64,000 nucleotides of DNA from Aristolochia californica (GCA_029961685.1 JARWKL010000009.1:8957758-9021757), one strand, 5' to 3'. Positions 21,956 to 35,575 are shown, counted from the stretch's first letter. Notes: a model not told the origin generated them from the sequence alone. Made by a program: numbers and translations.

Positions 21956-22273
21956 TGACAAATCAAAATCAAGGGACTGACGGAACAGTCCAAACACCCA
22001 CAAGAGAGAGCGTAGCTCTCTGGTTTCACGGCGAAACGAAGCAGACGAAAGATTAATCAAAAATGTTTCCATTGGGGATTTTCCCCCTTTCATTAGGTAT
22101 TTAACCTTTAGGTTTTCTTGTTACAAATTGGCCCATGGGCCCAAGATGACACCCCCACCCTTCCCCCCCCCGTCCCATTAAGCCTAATGAAATAACCCTA
22201 TGCACATATTCCAAATTATACAACAATTATGAACATAAATTACATTTAATATATATTTTAACATATCGTAACA
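21956..22273 (-). repeat. 3' LTR of copia B
   Basis: 318 bp, TGACAAATC...CGTAACA in plus reading. It is longer than the 5' LTR because of a C-rich expansion near 22152-22176. Confidence 0.94.
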
Positions 22274-22285
22274 TCCCCCCTCAAA
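22274..22285 (-). other. Polypurine tract of copia B
   Basis: On the minus strand TTTGAGGGGGGA directly precedes the TG of the 3' LTR. It overlaps the last codons of the RNase H frame. Confidence 0.88.
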
Positions 22286-25200
22286 TTGATGATGGTGAGT
22301 CAACCAACAACAATTTGCCAACCAAAAAATTATGTCGGGATTGAGACGATGCTTTGGTGAAGACATCGGCCACTTGAAGATCCGAAGAAATGTACAGAAG
22401 AGATATTACCCGGCGCTCCAAAGTGTCGCGGATGGAGTGACAGTCAACCTCAATATGCTCGGTACACTCATGAAAAATCGGATTGGCTGCAATCTGTATG
22501 GTACTTGTATTATCTGCATGAAGAGGTGTAGATGAGGGCTGAGGAAACTGGAGCTCAGCAAGAAGACCACGGAGCCAAATAACTTCCGAACACGCAGTAG
22601 ACATAGCACGATACTCGGCCTCGGTAGATGACTTGGACACTCGATCTTGTTTCTTACATTTCCAAGAAATCAGTGCATCGCCTAAAAACATACACCAGCC
22701 TGTAGTAGAGCAACGGGTATCGGGGCACCCTGCCCAATCAGCATCACCGTAGGCAACCAGTTGTAGCGCGGAGCCGGTAGGAAAGAATAAACCACGAGTA
22801 GGGGAGCTGCGCAGATAGCAGATGATGCGCTGAACTGCCGCAAGATGAAGCTGTCGAGGAGATGCCATAAACTGACTGACCTTATGAACAACATGGGAAA
22901 TGTCCGGGTGAGTAGTAGTCAAGTAGATGAGACTCCCGACTAGTCGTCGATAGATAGTCGGATCATCAAGGAGAGTCCCTTCATCTTTCTGATATGTGAC
23001 ATTGACCTCCACAGGGGTAGCCACCGAAGATGTGTCCTCCAACCCAGCGAGTGTGATAAGATCTTGAATATACTTATGTTGGTTTAAGAAAATACCTTTG
23101 AGTGTGTGATGGACCTCCAGCCCTAAGAAGTAAGTGAGGCATCCAAGATCCTTCATATGAAAAGTGGCATGCAACACCTTCTGAAGCTTGGTAATCAGTC
23201 CAGAATCAGTGCTAGTAATGATGATGTCATCCACATAAACCAAGAGAATGACCTTGCCCGCAATAGACTTATGATTAAAGAGAGACGAATCATACTGACT
23301 CTGGGTAAACTGGTGGAGGATAAGTATGCTGTGAAATTTCTCAAACCAAGCTCGGGGGACTTGTTTAAGCCCATACAAAGGACATTGTAGCTTGTAGACA
23401 TGATCAGGAGAGGATGTAGACATACCCGAGGGACGCTTTATATAGACGTCTTCCTGCAGATCACCGTGGAGAAAGGCATTCTTCACATCCATCTGATGCA
23501 ATGGCCAAGATTGAGAGGCCGCACTGGGTAAGATAGTACGAACTGTGGTCATCTTGGCAACTGGGGCAAAAGTTTCCTCATAATCAATCCCATATTCCTA
23601 CCTGTTCCCCAGGGCCACAAGACGGGCTTTGTACCGATCCAACGATCCATCTGAACGCAGCTTGACAGAGAAGCCCACTTACTTCCAAGAGGCTGAATAG
23701 TAGGAGGGCAAGCCACAATGTCCCAGGTGTGATTCTCCTCTAGCGCTTGTAGTTCAGTTTTGCATGGCCTTTTTCCAACACTCATGTGCTATAGCCTGTT
23801 TATGGCCAGAAGGAATGGAAATAGAAGACAAAGTAGCTACCAGAGATACAGGGGAGGGAAAACCATACCGGTCAGGAGGGTGAGAACTACGTGTGGATCT
23901 GTGAAGATTGAGGGGAGCAGGAGCAGAGGGAGGATCAGGAGCAAGAGCTAGGTCAGAAGGAGGAGAGGGCAGCGAGGCAGTGGGTTGAGGCTCATCAAAG
24001 CTCGGCAAACTAGAAAAAGAGGTAGACGGAAGTGTAACTTGAGAGGAAAAGAAATATTGGTTTTCAAAGAAGACCACATTCCGAGAAACAAGGACTCGAC
24101 ACGCCTGAGGATCATAGCAAACATAGCCCTTTTGAGAACCGGCATACCCAAGAAATGCACACATAACAGATTGGGTTGTAAGTTTATATCGTTCATGATC
24201 AGGTAAATGCACGAAACAAACACAACCGAACGTCCGAAGATCTGTGTAGGACGGAGAATAACACGAATAATTTAACAAAGGGAGAGACATGATGCAAGAC
24301 AAGCGAAGGCAGCGGGTTAATTAAATGGACGAAGGTAGAGAGAGCTTCACACCAAAACCTAGGGGGAATGGATGATTCAATGAGAAGGGTGCAGACCATA
24401 TCGAGAAGGTGACGATTTTTGCGCTTAGCAACACCATTTTGTTGGGGTGTCGAGGGACAAGAATGTTGAGAGATAATGCCTTTGCTTTGAAGAAATTCTT
24501 GGAATTCTGTCGACATGTACTCGCCTCCAGAGTCAGAGCGGAGAACTGTGTTTCAATGAGTGCAAGAAACCTCTTAAAAACGACAAAAACTTTAGACTTA
24601 GCCCGTAGGAAGTAGACTAAGGTAAATCGACTAAAGTCATCGATAAAGGTGACAAAGTACTTAATTTGTTCATGCGAGATAACGGGAGCAATTCCCCAAA
24701 CATCATTATGAATAAGGTCAAATCAGTGGGAGGCATGAGAGGAATGATGCAGAAATGATAGAGTTTTACTTTTGCCAAGTTTACATGATGAACAGTAAAA
24801 AGACGTATCATGAGAAGTACAATCTTGATTGCCTAATAAACCCAATTTAAATAATGTACGAAGTACAGACAAGTTTGGGTGGCCTAGACGTCTATGCCAC
24901 AACTTAGGGCCAGATCCAACAACATTACAAGCAAAAGAAATGACAGGAGAACGGGGAATAACAGTGGATAGAAAGACTTTAAGTGGAAATAGCCTGCCCA
25001 CTTTAGGCCCCTTCGCGATCACCTTCCCCGACGCTTGATCCTGCACAACACAGCCAAAGCGAGAAAACTGAACATTACAGTTTTTATCAACCAATTCACA
25101 ACCATACAAAAGGTTTGTCGACAGGTCAGGAGACACAAAGACATCAACTAAAGATGGAGAGAGATCACCAACAACACTGATAGGCAGAGTACTACCATCA

Positions 25201-26443
25201 GCAGTGTTGATGTACATATTGCCATCATACTTTCTGACATTTGAAAGAGATACCACATTGTTGGTCATGTGGTTAGAGGCACCAAAATCAAAATACCATG
25301 GTTGAGTAGAAAGGTTCTGTTTACCCGAGATACCAAAAGTAGAAAAGGCAGAAATGATCATCTGTTGTACCATTTCAGGAGTGAGAGTGGTGGAACTGGT
25401 AGGTGCTGGTGGAACAGGAATGATAGGGACTGAAGTGGCAGGCGGCAATGCGGCAGAACTAGATGTATCGGTGGATACATGATAAGCTGTTGGCTTCCTC
25501 CTTTCAGGTCGTGTAGGGCAAACGGTGATGTGATGACCCGGCTTTTTACAATAGCTATAGAACATAACCGACCTCTTGGGGCAGTTCCGAACAAAGTGAC
25601 CATAAGCCTTGTAGTGGAAGCACTGAACAGAACTGGTGTCCTGACCCTTAGGTCTTCCTTGTGCTACATAAGCTAAAGGAGCCGAGAGATCAGCCTGAGG
25701 GCAGTTCCGAACAAAGTGACCATAAGCCTTGCAGTGGAAGCACTGAACAGAACTGGTATCCCGACCCTTAGGTCTTCCTTGTGCTACTTAAGCTACAGGA
25801 GCAGAGAGATCAGCCTGAACGCGAGGTTCCATGCCAGTCTGAGTAGTAAAGCGCTGCTCCTCCCAGAGAAGTTCACTCAAACAGGTATCCAGGGACGGCA
25901 CTGGATGACGATTCATCAGATGTGATTAAGCAATCTCAAACTCGGGACGAAGCTTCATCAAGAATTGATCCCGTTTACTGGTGTCATGTTCAGCTTGCAC
26001 AACAGAGAGAGCAGCAACAGGGACATCCTCGTAAACAATGTCAATGTAATCAACCCATAGATTTTGGAAGCCCGAAAAATATTCTTCAATCGAACGACTG
26101 CCTTGGGTGAAATTTTCAAGTTCATATTCAACTTAAAATCGATGGGCCGTGCTGGTTTGACGATAAACCTTGTGGAGGTAATTCCACATATCTACGACAG
26201 TTTTGTAGGGCCTCAGATTTGGGACTAGTGAGGCTCAAGAGATCCAAGTATCCAAGTCATGACTCTAGCATCCATGATGATCCATTTTGACAATGCGTTA
26301 TCATCGCCAGGTGCCAGATCACTCCCATCAATATGACCCCATAAACCTCTTCCCTGAACAAATAACCGGAACTAAAATTCCCAAGTACCGTAGTTCTTTC
26401 CCGTGAATCGAATAGTAGCGAAATCGGACTTGTCTACTGGCAT
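22281..26443 (-). pseudogene. copia gag-pol polyprotein remnant, copy B
   Basis: The start is an ATG at 26443 (M-P-V-D). From 25565 to 24723 one frame of 280 codons holds a CPKR-type gag end, the protease site DFGAS (family D-S/T-G-A) and the GAG-pre-integrase HRRLGHPN and CSSCKLGK motifs. Integrase continues to 24516-24199, where the catalytic Glu is Lys (QNGVAKRKNRH). 24302-23754 holds the integrase end ([16 protein letters not shown]). RT begins at 23785 but shifts frame near 23670, where one base is missing relative to copy A. The frame 23552-22281 is 423 codons and intact: [12 protein letters not shown], the catalytic YVDD, then RNase H with DADWAG, TEAEYRA and ADNTS. The family encodes reverse transcription and integration; here frameshifts and lost active-site residues make it inactive. 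Confidence 0.93.
25581..25820 (-). repeat. 120-bp tandem duplication across the gag zinc knuckle, copia B
   Basis: 25581-25700 repeats as 25701-25820 with few differences. The downstream-on-plus unit keeps CFHCKAYGHF (canonical second Cys), while the other has CFHYKAYGHF. Copy A has a single unit, of the Tyr type. Confidence 0.85.
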
Positions 26444-26469
26444 GATAAGATCGAATCTAGCAAAATTCC

Positions 26470-26710
26470 TAATGCACCCCTGTAGGATAAGAAATTTAAA
26501 ACATACCCCACTTTTCAGAAATTTCAAGTAGACCCCTACACTTGCAGCAATCCAAGATTTGCCCCCAGGTTAACAGAAATTCGAATTAGACCCCCAAACT
26601 ATTAGAAATTCGAAAAACACCCTCAACACCTTCAAAAATTCCAGAATGGCCCCCAAAACTTTCAAAAATTTCAAATTGGCCCCCAAAGGTTTGCAAATTG
26701 CATAACGACC
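26470..26710 (-). repeat. About 30-bp leader repeats, copia B
   Basis: Same degenerate array as at 2945-3180, about eight units, between gag and the GC-richer leader. Confidence 0.7.
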
Positions 26711-27127
26711 TTATGCAAAATAATCAATCGAATGCGCGGGACAAAAAAAAATCGTACCTTCGTTCCCCCTTCCGGCGAGTTTTCCGACGAGAACCCCCTT
26801 CCCGTTGTAGCTTCTCTGACAATGAAACCACCGATGGAGCTTTCCCGACGACGGAACCACAACTTTCCCGAGCTCGGACAATGCTTTCCGACAACCCCCG
26901 AAAACCACCCCTTTCGTTTCCCCTTCCGGCGAGAACCCTCTTCCTTTCGTTTCCCCTTCCGGCTAGAACCCTCTTCCTGGCAACGGAACCCCCCGTAGCT
27001 TTTCCGGCAACGGAACCACCCGACAAGTTTTTCTAACAACGCCCGAAATCAATGCCGAAAACAAAAAAAAACTCGTCAAACAACATAGGTCATCGGACAA
27101 AAATGCGTCGAACGGTTAATCTTCAGA

Positions 27128-27139
27128 GCTCTGATACCA
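27128..27139 (-). other. Primer binding site, copia B
   Basis: Plus-strand GCTCTGATACCA is the exact complement of TGGTATCAGAGC, the initiator tRNA-Met primer site of plant copia elements. Confidence 0.95.
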
Positions 27140-27441
27140 TGACAAATCAAAATCAAGGGACTGACGGAACAGTCCAAACACCCACAAGAGAGAGCGTAGC
27201 TCTCTGGTTTCACGGCGAAACGAAGCAGATGAAAGATTAATCAAAATGTTTCCGTTGGGGATTTTCCCCCTTTCATTAGGTATTTAACCTTTAGGTTTTC
27301 CTATTACAAAATGGCCCATGGGCCCAAGACAATACCACCCCCCCATTAAGGCTAATCAAATAACCCTATGTACATATCCCAAATTATACAACAATTATGA
27401 ACATAAATTACATTTAATATACATTTTAACATATCGTAACA
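27140..27441 (-). repeat. 5' LTR of copia B
   Basis: 302 bp, adjoining CGGTG at 27442-27446, the right half of the target duplication. Confidence 0.94.
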
Positions 27442-28077
27442 CGGTGTTCCAACTATATCCATTACAAGTTCTTTTATCTGACACCATTGATTTGAGCATT
27501 CAGAAATGTGTGTTGTGATGGTTGAATGTGGAAGTGTAATTCGTAGATGTTCTAAAAGGATGGTTAATGTGTCATAATAAGTTTTATTATATTGTGTGAT
27601 GAAGTACTTCTTTGAAATTTGGATATTAGAATGATGTTTTAGGAGCACAAGAATGGTTTATCATTCACACTTGTCTTGGTTTTTGCCATTTTTTTTTCAC
27701 CTCTTGCTCTTTATGGATATTGCGCTACACATTCCATTTCTCATTCAATCCTTTTCATCCAAATTCCAACTTCCATACAGTGAGAAGATACAATTTATGT
27801 GACCAGAATTTGAAACCATCAAAACGTCCAATCTGAAGTTGTGTGATCAAACATATTCCATTTCTCATTCAGTCATTTCCATCCAAATGCCAACTTCGAT
27901 ACAATGAGAAATGCAATTTAAGTGAATAGTATTAGAAACCTTCAAAACTTCCTCCTAATACTCACCAAAGGAATTCTTCTCTTCTTGTCCACCAAACCAC
28001 CGTCTTGGTACCATTCAACCTAAGGAATTGTTGAGTAGGTTAAATTAAAACTTTCTAAAAATGATATAGATAACGAT
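27442..28077. other. Block flank without genes, B
   Basis: Same flank as 3913-4501 with the 62 bp missing from A retained. No coding sequence seen. Confidence 0.75.
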
Positions 28078-31000
28078 CTAGGCCATCTCAATGCCCTTCC
28101 CAAAAAATTCTAGAAATCCAAATCCAGCGATATCCTCCACCAGTTTTGGGAATAGGGTAGGTCCACCCTTTTAGTGCTTATTTCTTGAGCCTAATGGACT
28201 TTAGCTATTTACATTTTCAGGTCCTTTCATACACCTTTCTTGTCACAAGGCAATATGGAATTTTCTTTTTTCAGATATTTGCACATCTTAAAAGAAAAGA
28301 TTACTTTCGTACGAATAGTTTCCCTAGAAATCATTCCTAGAAACTTCAAGGGGGGGTAAGTGTATTTTCAAAGTTAAAGTGAAAGTGAATTATTTTTTTT
28401 ATGTTAGTATGCACAATGGAAATTTTAGTGGAAAGTACATAAGAGATTTATTAATAAAATACTCTAATATATTTAAATTTTATAGGATATTTTTTATCTA
28501 ACTTTTCTATTAATAAGTTAGGATAGATTTTAACTCTTCTTAATTCATCAATAATAATAATAATAATTAAACTTTATAAATTTAATTAATTAAATATATA
28601 TATATATATAAATAAATAAAATAGTTAACAAATTTTACTTTTATGATATCCAAATGCTTAATCAAATTGTTACTTTTTAATATCTAAATTCTCACTCTTG
28701 AAATATAATATTAAAATTTATAAATTTATGTAAATAAAAATATGGTAATTTATTATTCAAAAATACTTTTACAAATTTAATTTTATTATATTTTTATTTA
28801 AATAAACTCTAATATATATAATTTATTTTAAAGTATTAAATAATTAAAAATAAATTAAGAAAATTTATTTAATTAAGTATATATAAAATGATTAAATAAA
28901 CCCTTACTTTTATATTATCCAAATGTTAATCAAATTGTTACTTTACAAAATCTAAATTCTCACTCTTAAAATAGTCATTAAATATAATGATAAAAATAAG
29001 GATTTTATATAAATAAATTTTTTTTATAAAATCATCTAATAGATTTAACTTTTATTTTAGATAGCTATATTTGGCTAAAATAAAATAAATTTTAAGTAGT
29101 TATAAACTAATAAAAACAACTAACTCGTTTTAAATATATAAATAATTTCAAAAAATATTAACATTACTCTGTTAGATTTAATTTTTATAATATAATTTTA
29201 TTTAACTATTCTATTTATAACGTAAGATAAATTTCAACTTGTTTAAATTAATAATTAATTAATTAAATTAATATTTTTTAATTTCATTAAATATATAAAT
29301 AAAATACTTAAATAAATATTTAATTTTATTATTTTCAGATGCAAAAGTGAGAGGGCAGAATGAGCATAAGAAGAGTGAAAGAGTGAGTGAGCACGCGGGT
29401 GAAAGTTAATTCACTAGCCTTAGGGAGGAGTGGTTTCACTTTCCCTCGTTTTTTCTCAAGAATGAGTGCCACTCGCCATTTACGGTGCACACTAACATGT
29501 TTTGGGCTATTTTCGCTAGTGAAAGTAATTCATTTTCACTTTCACTTTCACTTTAGAGTGTACTAACGAGGCCTTAGTGTGCTCGATGAAAAGTACAAAG
29601 TAAAGTACTTTATTGTGTTAGTGTACACAATGGAAAATATAATGGAAAGTAGAAGATGGGTTTATTAATAAAATACTATGATAGATTTGAACTTATTAAG
29701 ATAGCTTTATTTAGATATTTCAATTAACAAAATAAGATAAGAAACTTAAAAATTAAAAATAAACTAGGAGGAAGGTTTTCATGGGCTTCAAGAGCCCATG
29801 GGATATTATCAATTTTTTCAACTCTATGGACTTCTAGAATGCTCTCACCACGATCGCCACCATCTACCCAATTTTGGGTTACTACAATTGATGGTATCCT
29901 AATTTCTTCCACCTATTGACCTAATATATAATTTTTTGTTTCTCTTTGTCTCGTTACTAACACCAAAATTGTAAATTGGAAGGAGGCCAAGATATGGAAT
30001 TGTGCATTCGAAAGGGTGGAGAAGGATACAAAGTTACCTAGAGAGAGCATTTGCACTACTGTTCCGATAGAGGCATTCCCGACGGTGTATCAGTTCGACG
30101 ATATTATCAATTTTGCCAACTCTATGGGATTCTAGAATGCTCTCCACAGTCGCTCACAAGTTCAACGCAACAGATTGGTCTTTCAATTCATACCTAATTT
30201 TTTCTAATTGATACGTTGTCGGGAGTGCCCCTATCGGAACAGTAGTGCAAATGCTCCCTCTGGGTAACCTTGCATCCTTCCCCGCCCTTTCGAATGGACA
30301 GTTCCATATCTTGGCCTCTCTTCCAGTTTCCAATTTTGGTGTTAGAAACGAGATGAAGAGAAACAACAAATTATTAACTAGGTCAATAGGTGGAAGAAAT
30401 TAGGATACCATCAAAATTGGGTAGATGGTGGCGATCATGGTGATAGCGTTCTAGAAGTTCATAGAATTGGCAAAATTGAAAATATCCCATGGGCTCTTGA
30501 ATGAAGGCCATGAAAGCCTTCCACCTAGTTTTATTTTTAATTTTTAAGTTACTTATCTTATTTTGTTAATTGAAAATTCTAAATAAAACTATATTAATTA
30601 GGTTAAATCTATCACAATATTTTATTAATAAACTCATCTTCTACTTTCCATTATATTTTCCATTGTGTACACTAACACAAGAAAGTACTTTACGTTGCAC
30701 TTTTCATTGAGCACACTAAAGCCCCATTAGTACAAAGTGAAAGTGAAAATAAAACTAATTTCACTAGTGAAAATAACCCAAAACCCTGTTAGTGTGCACC
30801 ATAAGTGTCAAGTGACACTTATTCTTGAGAAAAACGAGAGAAAGTTAAATCACTCCTAAGGCTAGTGAATTCACTTTCACTCGCCTGCTCACTCACTCTC
30901 TCACTCTTGTTATGCTCATTCTGCCCTCTCACTTTTGCATTTGGATATAATAAAATTAACTACATTTAAGTAAATTAAAAAGCTTAATTAATTTATTAAT

Positions 31001-32391
31001 TTAAACAAGTTGAAATTTATCTTACTTTATTAAAAAATAGTTAAATAAAATTATATTATAAAAGTTAAATCTAACTGAATAGTTTTATATAATAAAATAC
31101 CTTATTTTTTATTTATATAAATTCTTGATTTTAATATTATATTTGATTTCTAATTTAAGAGTGAGAATTTAGATTTTACACAAGTAACAATTTCATTAAG
31201 AATTTGGATATCATAAAAGTAAGTACTTGTTAGATCATTTTTAATCTATTTAATTAAATAAATAATTATTTTTAAAAAGAATTTATTAATTTAAAACATG
31301 TTAATATTTTTTAAAATTACTTATTAATTTAAAAAATTAAATTTTAATTTTTTTTATTAATTTAAAACAACATAAAATTATTTTATTTTAGTTAAATATA
31401 GTTATCTAAAGTAAAAGGTAAATATATTAGATAATTTTATAAAACACAATAAACTTTTTATTTATATTAAGTCCTTATTTTTAACATTATATTTAGTGAC
31501 TTTTTTAAGTGTGAGAATTTAGATTTTTTAAATTAACAATTTGATTAACATTTGAATAATATAAAAGTATGGATTTGTTTAATCCTTTTATATATTTTTA
31601 ATTAAATAAATAATATTAATTTATTTTTAGTTATTTAATAAATTAAAATAAATTAAATATTTTTGTTTATTTAAATAAAAAATCTTATAAAATTAAATTT
31701 GTAGAAATAATTTTGAATAATAAAATACCATCTTTTTTATTTAATTAAGTTTATAAATTTGAATATTATATTTAATTAATATTTCGAGAGTGAGAATTTA
31801 GATATTAAAAAGTAACAATTTGATTAAGCATTTGGATATCATAAAAGTAAAAAAATTTAATTATTTTTTATATATATATAATTAATTAATTAATTAATTA
31901 AAGTTTAATTATTATTATTATTGAGTAAGTAAGAAGAGTTAAAATCTATCCTAACTTATTAATAGAAAACTTTGATAAAAAATATCCAATAAAATTTAAA
32001 TCTATTAGAATATTTTATTAATAATTTTCTTTTGTACTTTCCACTATATTTTGCATTGTGCATACAAACACAAAAAAATAGTTCACTTTCACTTTCACTT
32101 TGAAAATGCACTAACCCCCCCCCCCTTGAAGTTTCTTGGAATGATTTCTAGGAAATCATATTGAGGTAATCTTTTCTTTTAAGATGTGCAAATATTTGAA
32201 AAATAAAATTCCATATTGCCTTGTGACAAGAAAGGTGTATGAATGGACCCGAAAATGTAAATAGCTAGTCCATTAGGCTCAAGAAATAAGCACTGAAAGG
32301 GAGGACCAGTCCCTTCCCAAAACTAGTGGAGGGTATCGCTAGATTTGGATTTCTAGCATTTTTTGGGAAGGACATTGAGAGGGCTTAGGGT
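28078..32391. repeat. Giant inverted repeat, copy B
   Basis: 4.3 kb; arms fold about a centre near 30150. The outer TIR elements start near 28350 (GGGGGGGTAAGTGTATTTT) and end near 32125 (CACTAACCCCCCCC). The right arm keeps about 130 bp (near 31685-31815) lost in A, so this is the better reference for the arm sequence. Confidence 0.92.
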
Positions 32392-32858
32392 TTTTGGCAC
32401 CCTATTGAAGGACTCGTTATCACTTGCAAGAATTTGGAGATAATACTCCTACAGATGAAAGAGAAGTATTTAATCAAAGACACTCATCTTAACGGAATAC
32501 TATCGAGCATATATTTGGGGCTTTAAAAGCTCATTTCAAGATATTAAAAGATGCTCCTCCTTTTGATTTTGATGTCCAGCTAAAAATTATGATTGTTTGT
32601 TGTATATTGCATAATTATATACCCATGGAGGATTACATGGATTTATTTAAAGATGAAGAACATGATTCAAGTGATGATTTTGGTGAAGAACATTGTGAAG
32701 ATAACAATATAATTAAAAATGAAGACAGTGATAGTGGTGATGATTTTAAGGACGATGTGGACACTCAAATAAGTACTCAGAGGGAGTCTGCAATACAATC
32801 TACAAGAGCATCATATTTTTTAGATGTATTAGCAATTCAAATGTGGAAAAATTATTGA
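32392..32858 (+). pseudogene. PIF/Harbinger transposase C-terminal fragment, B
   Basis: Same fragment as 8640-9107, with stops at the same two upstream positions (after APY and after RRHSS). Unlike A and C it reads through SYFLDVLAIQMWKNY to a natural-looking end at 32858. From ATG 32589 this leaves 89 codons with ILHNYI and an acidic region. It lacks the catalytic core. Confidence 0.85.
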
Positions 32859-32957
32859 CTATTATGTTTTAATGGCATTAAATATTTTTTTTGGTTGTAT
32901 TTTGTATGTACAGTTGTAGCTTTTTTATATTAAATACGTGATTGAGTTATATGTGTT

Positions 32958-33387
32958 TGTTGGAAGATAGGGCCCAAGCCCACACGACCTAGGAAGGCCC
33001 ACATATCCAAGTGTGTTAGAAGATGGGCCCAAACCCATAAGACCAAGGAAGATCCATGCAACCAAGAGATATAGAAGACGGGCTCAAGGCCACAAATCAA
33101 GGAGAAGGCCCATAGGCCCACATACAATGATGTTAGGATGGTAAATAAAGAGTCATCTCATAGAGATGACATTGATGTAATTAAGTTAAAGTTCCAGGGT
33201 TAAAACCCTAAACCCTAAGTTCAGGCATATTATTGTAATACAGTAGTTTTATTAATCTATAAATAAAGCTTCAGGGGGGAGGGTTAGGATCATCAATTCC
33301 ATAAGATTTCTTCATCTAGTTTTCTCCCAATGGGTTTCTTTCCCTTTTTCTTCATGAGCTAAATTCATGGAGTCCTGAAAATCAACA
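32958..33387 (+). repeat. 5' LTR of LARD1 B
   Basis: 430 bp, TGTTGGAAG...AATCAACA, with a TATA-like TCTATAAATAAAGC near 33258. Confidence 0.9.
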
Positions 33388-34106
33388 TGGTATCAGACCT
33401 ATGATTTTCAGGATTCCTACTATGGTTTTTCAGGTTTAATTCTCCTTCATATAGGATTAGAAATTTTTTTTCTCTCTTTTAATTCTTAGACAGTTTTTTT
33501 TTTTTTGGTTAAATTGTATCATCCACCATGCCTGTATGCTCGAGGCAACCACAACTCTCTCTCACTCTCTCGCGCACTTTTTTTTCGTATCTATGTTGAG
33601 CCGAGTTGACTCGTCTTTACAGCGTGAGCCCAACACGACAATCGATCGAATGCAAGAGTATATGGGTTTCTTCTTTGCTTTTTAGCATGAATGCAACTTG
33701 GTCCTGTCAACCCGATCCGTCTCTCAACCAGGAGAGTATCCTTCTACAAATAACTCCGGCGACCCCTCAGAGGCAGGGATCCAGTTGGCTTCAGCATTGC
33801 ACTAGCCACATTATTGTTCTCATTGGAAATATTATAAAAGAAGATAGCTTCTTTTCGTCATGCGGCAAGCTCAAGAGCCAAAGGAAGCTTCACGGTATCT
33901 TTTCGACGAGGCTGGTCTTCTCTCTGTCCCATAGTTCCGTGTGTTGCTGTTGTCGGATGTTACTGCTGCTCTTTGACGGTCTGTGCTAGCATTGTCTTCG
34001 TCTGCCTTTTCCTTCATTGACAACACTCTACTGGCGTTGCTAAGCTTCCTGAGCGCCGACTATGCGCTTTGTTTATTGCCTTCACCGGAGAAGACGAGTT
34101 TGGTTT

Positions 34107-34451
34107 TGTCAAATTGGGTCGAAGGCCCTATCCCAAAATGACTAGCCACTTAGGAAACCTCTTTCGCCAACTAATAAATGCAAGATTTTTATACTCACTA
34201 ATGTATGTGGGACTATCCTTAACACTCCCCCTCACATGGTAGGATGTGGATAATTTAGGTAGAGGCTCTCACATGGTAGCACGTGGATAATTTGGGTGGA
34301 TGACCACATATGAGAACCTTGCTCTGATACCATATCAAATTGGGTCGAAGTCCCTATCCCAAAATGACTAGCCACGTAGGAAACCTCTTCTGCCAACTAA
34401 TAAATGCAAGATTTTTATACTCACTAATATATGTGGGAACTATCATTAACA
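34107..34451 (-). mobile_element. TRIM nested in LARD1 B
   Basis: Terminal repeats 34107-34224 and 34333-34451, primer site complement GCTCTGATACCA at 34321-34332, and flanks GGTTT and GGTTC. Same insertion as 10342-10685. Confidence 0.9.
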
Positions 34452-35575
34452 GGTTCCATTTCTCGTGGAGAGATGGAAAAATCTTGCTAGATATCTCCAC
34501 CACTGTCATTCCAACAACCGTAATATCATTCTTGAAATCAACAGTCACCATCCAGAATTATTTTGTTGTTGCTTATTATCTTCCAACCAACATGTTCTCT
34601 GTTGGAAATATTTTTTCGGAAAGCACCAGTAAGCTCGAATCAGTCATCTTACCAATCATATATTTCGGGAAGCTCTTGATTTGATTTTACCTGCTTTAAG
34701 GCAACTCAAAAAAGTTCCAAAAAGAGCATGTCTTGTTGATTATACAAGTTCTTCGCTAGATTATTTTCTTTGCCGCCGAAACAGCCTGAGACATCGAGGA
34801 AATCTCTCTGTGTCCATCTTCTCTGCTATTTTATTCCGGAAAGATTATTTCCGATCTTGATTCGATCTTGCTCTATTCATAAGGATCTCCAGCCATTGCT
34901 CTGCCATCACTGTCCTTCTGTTGCCGGTTCTAGACGAAGAAAGTTTTTTGCCGCTCTGTTCGGTCGGGGAAGAAGGCACTGTTTCCCAATTAAAGGTTCC
35001 TAAGTTAAGAAATTTTATCTGAGCAGCGGTTCAGTGCATGAGCTATCTCGCAACCCGGACCGGCGAGTTAACCCAATAGCTTTCCAACCGAGCGTGACTT
35101 CTGTTCCAACCAACTCAGTCTGGGTCAACTTGGGTCTAGGTCAACCTAATTCGGGCCACCTATTTCTGCCTCGGTATTCATGCCCAAGTTTTATAAATAT
35201 TTCAGCGTGACTCGGTAAATTTTTTCTCTAACTGGATTATTATTTTTGAAGCATTGACAAATTATTCCTTGGTCAGCATATTATTTAGATAAGATATGTG
35301 CATTGGATTATTTCATGGATCATTTTACAAGGATTATTTTGGGTCATGTTAAATGGGCTCGAGCCCATTTCACCTGCTGCTATTGTGTCTCTTTTGATGA
35401 GACATTATTATTGAAGAAGAGATAGCCTCATACCATTATTTATTTGTTCCTGTAAAAAATATTTGTGATTGAGAGTCCATGACGGAGGAACTATATCCCC
35501 GTCAAAAATATCAAAATTATTTGTGGTTGGGAGTCTATGACGGAGGAACCTCATCCCAATAAAAAATACCAAAAT

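Larger units (their letters stand above)
21956..27441 (-). mobile_element. Complete Ty1/copia LTR retrotransposon, copy B
   Basis: 5,486 bp bounded by CGGTG on both sides (21951-21955 and 27442-27446). On the minus strand the order is 5' LTR 27140-27441, primer site 27128-27139, leader, gag from 26443, protease, integrase, RT, RNase H ending 22281, polypurine tract and 3' LTR 21956-22273. The LTRs differ by several substitutions and an indel, so the insertion is not recent. Coding regions are broken. Confidence 0.96.
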
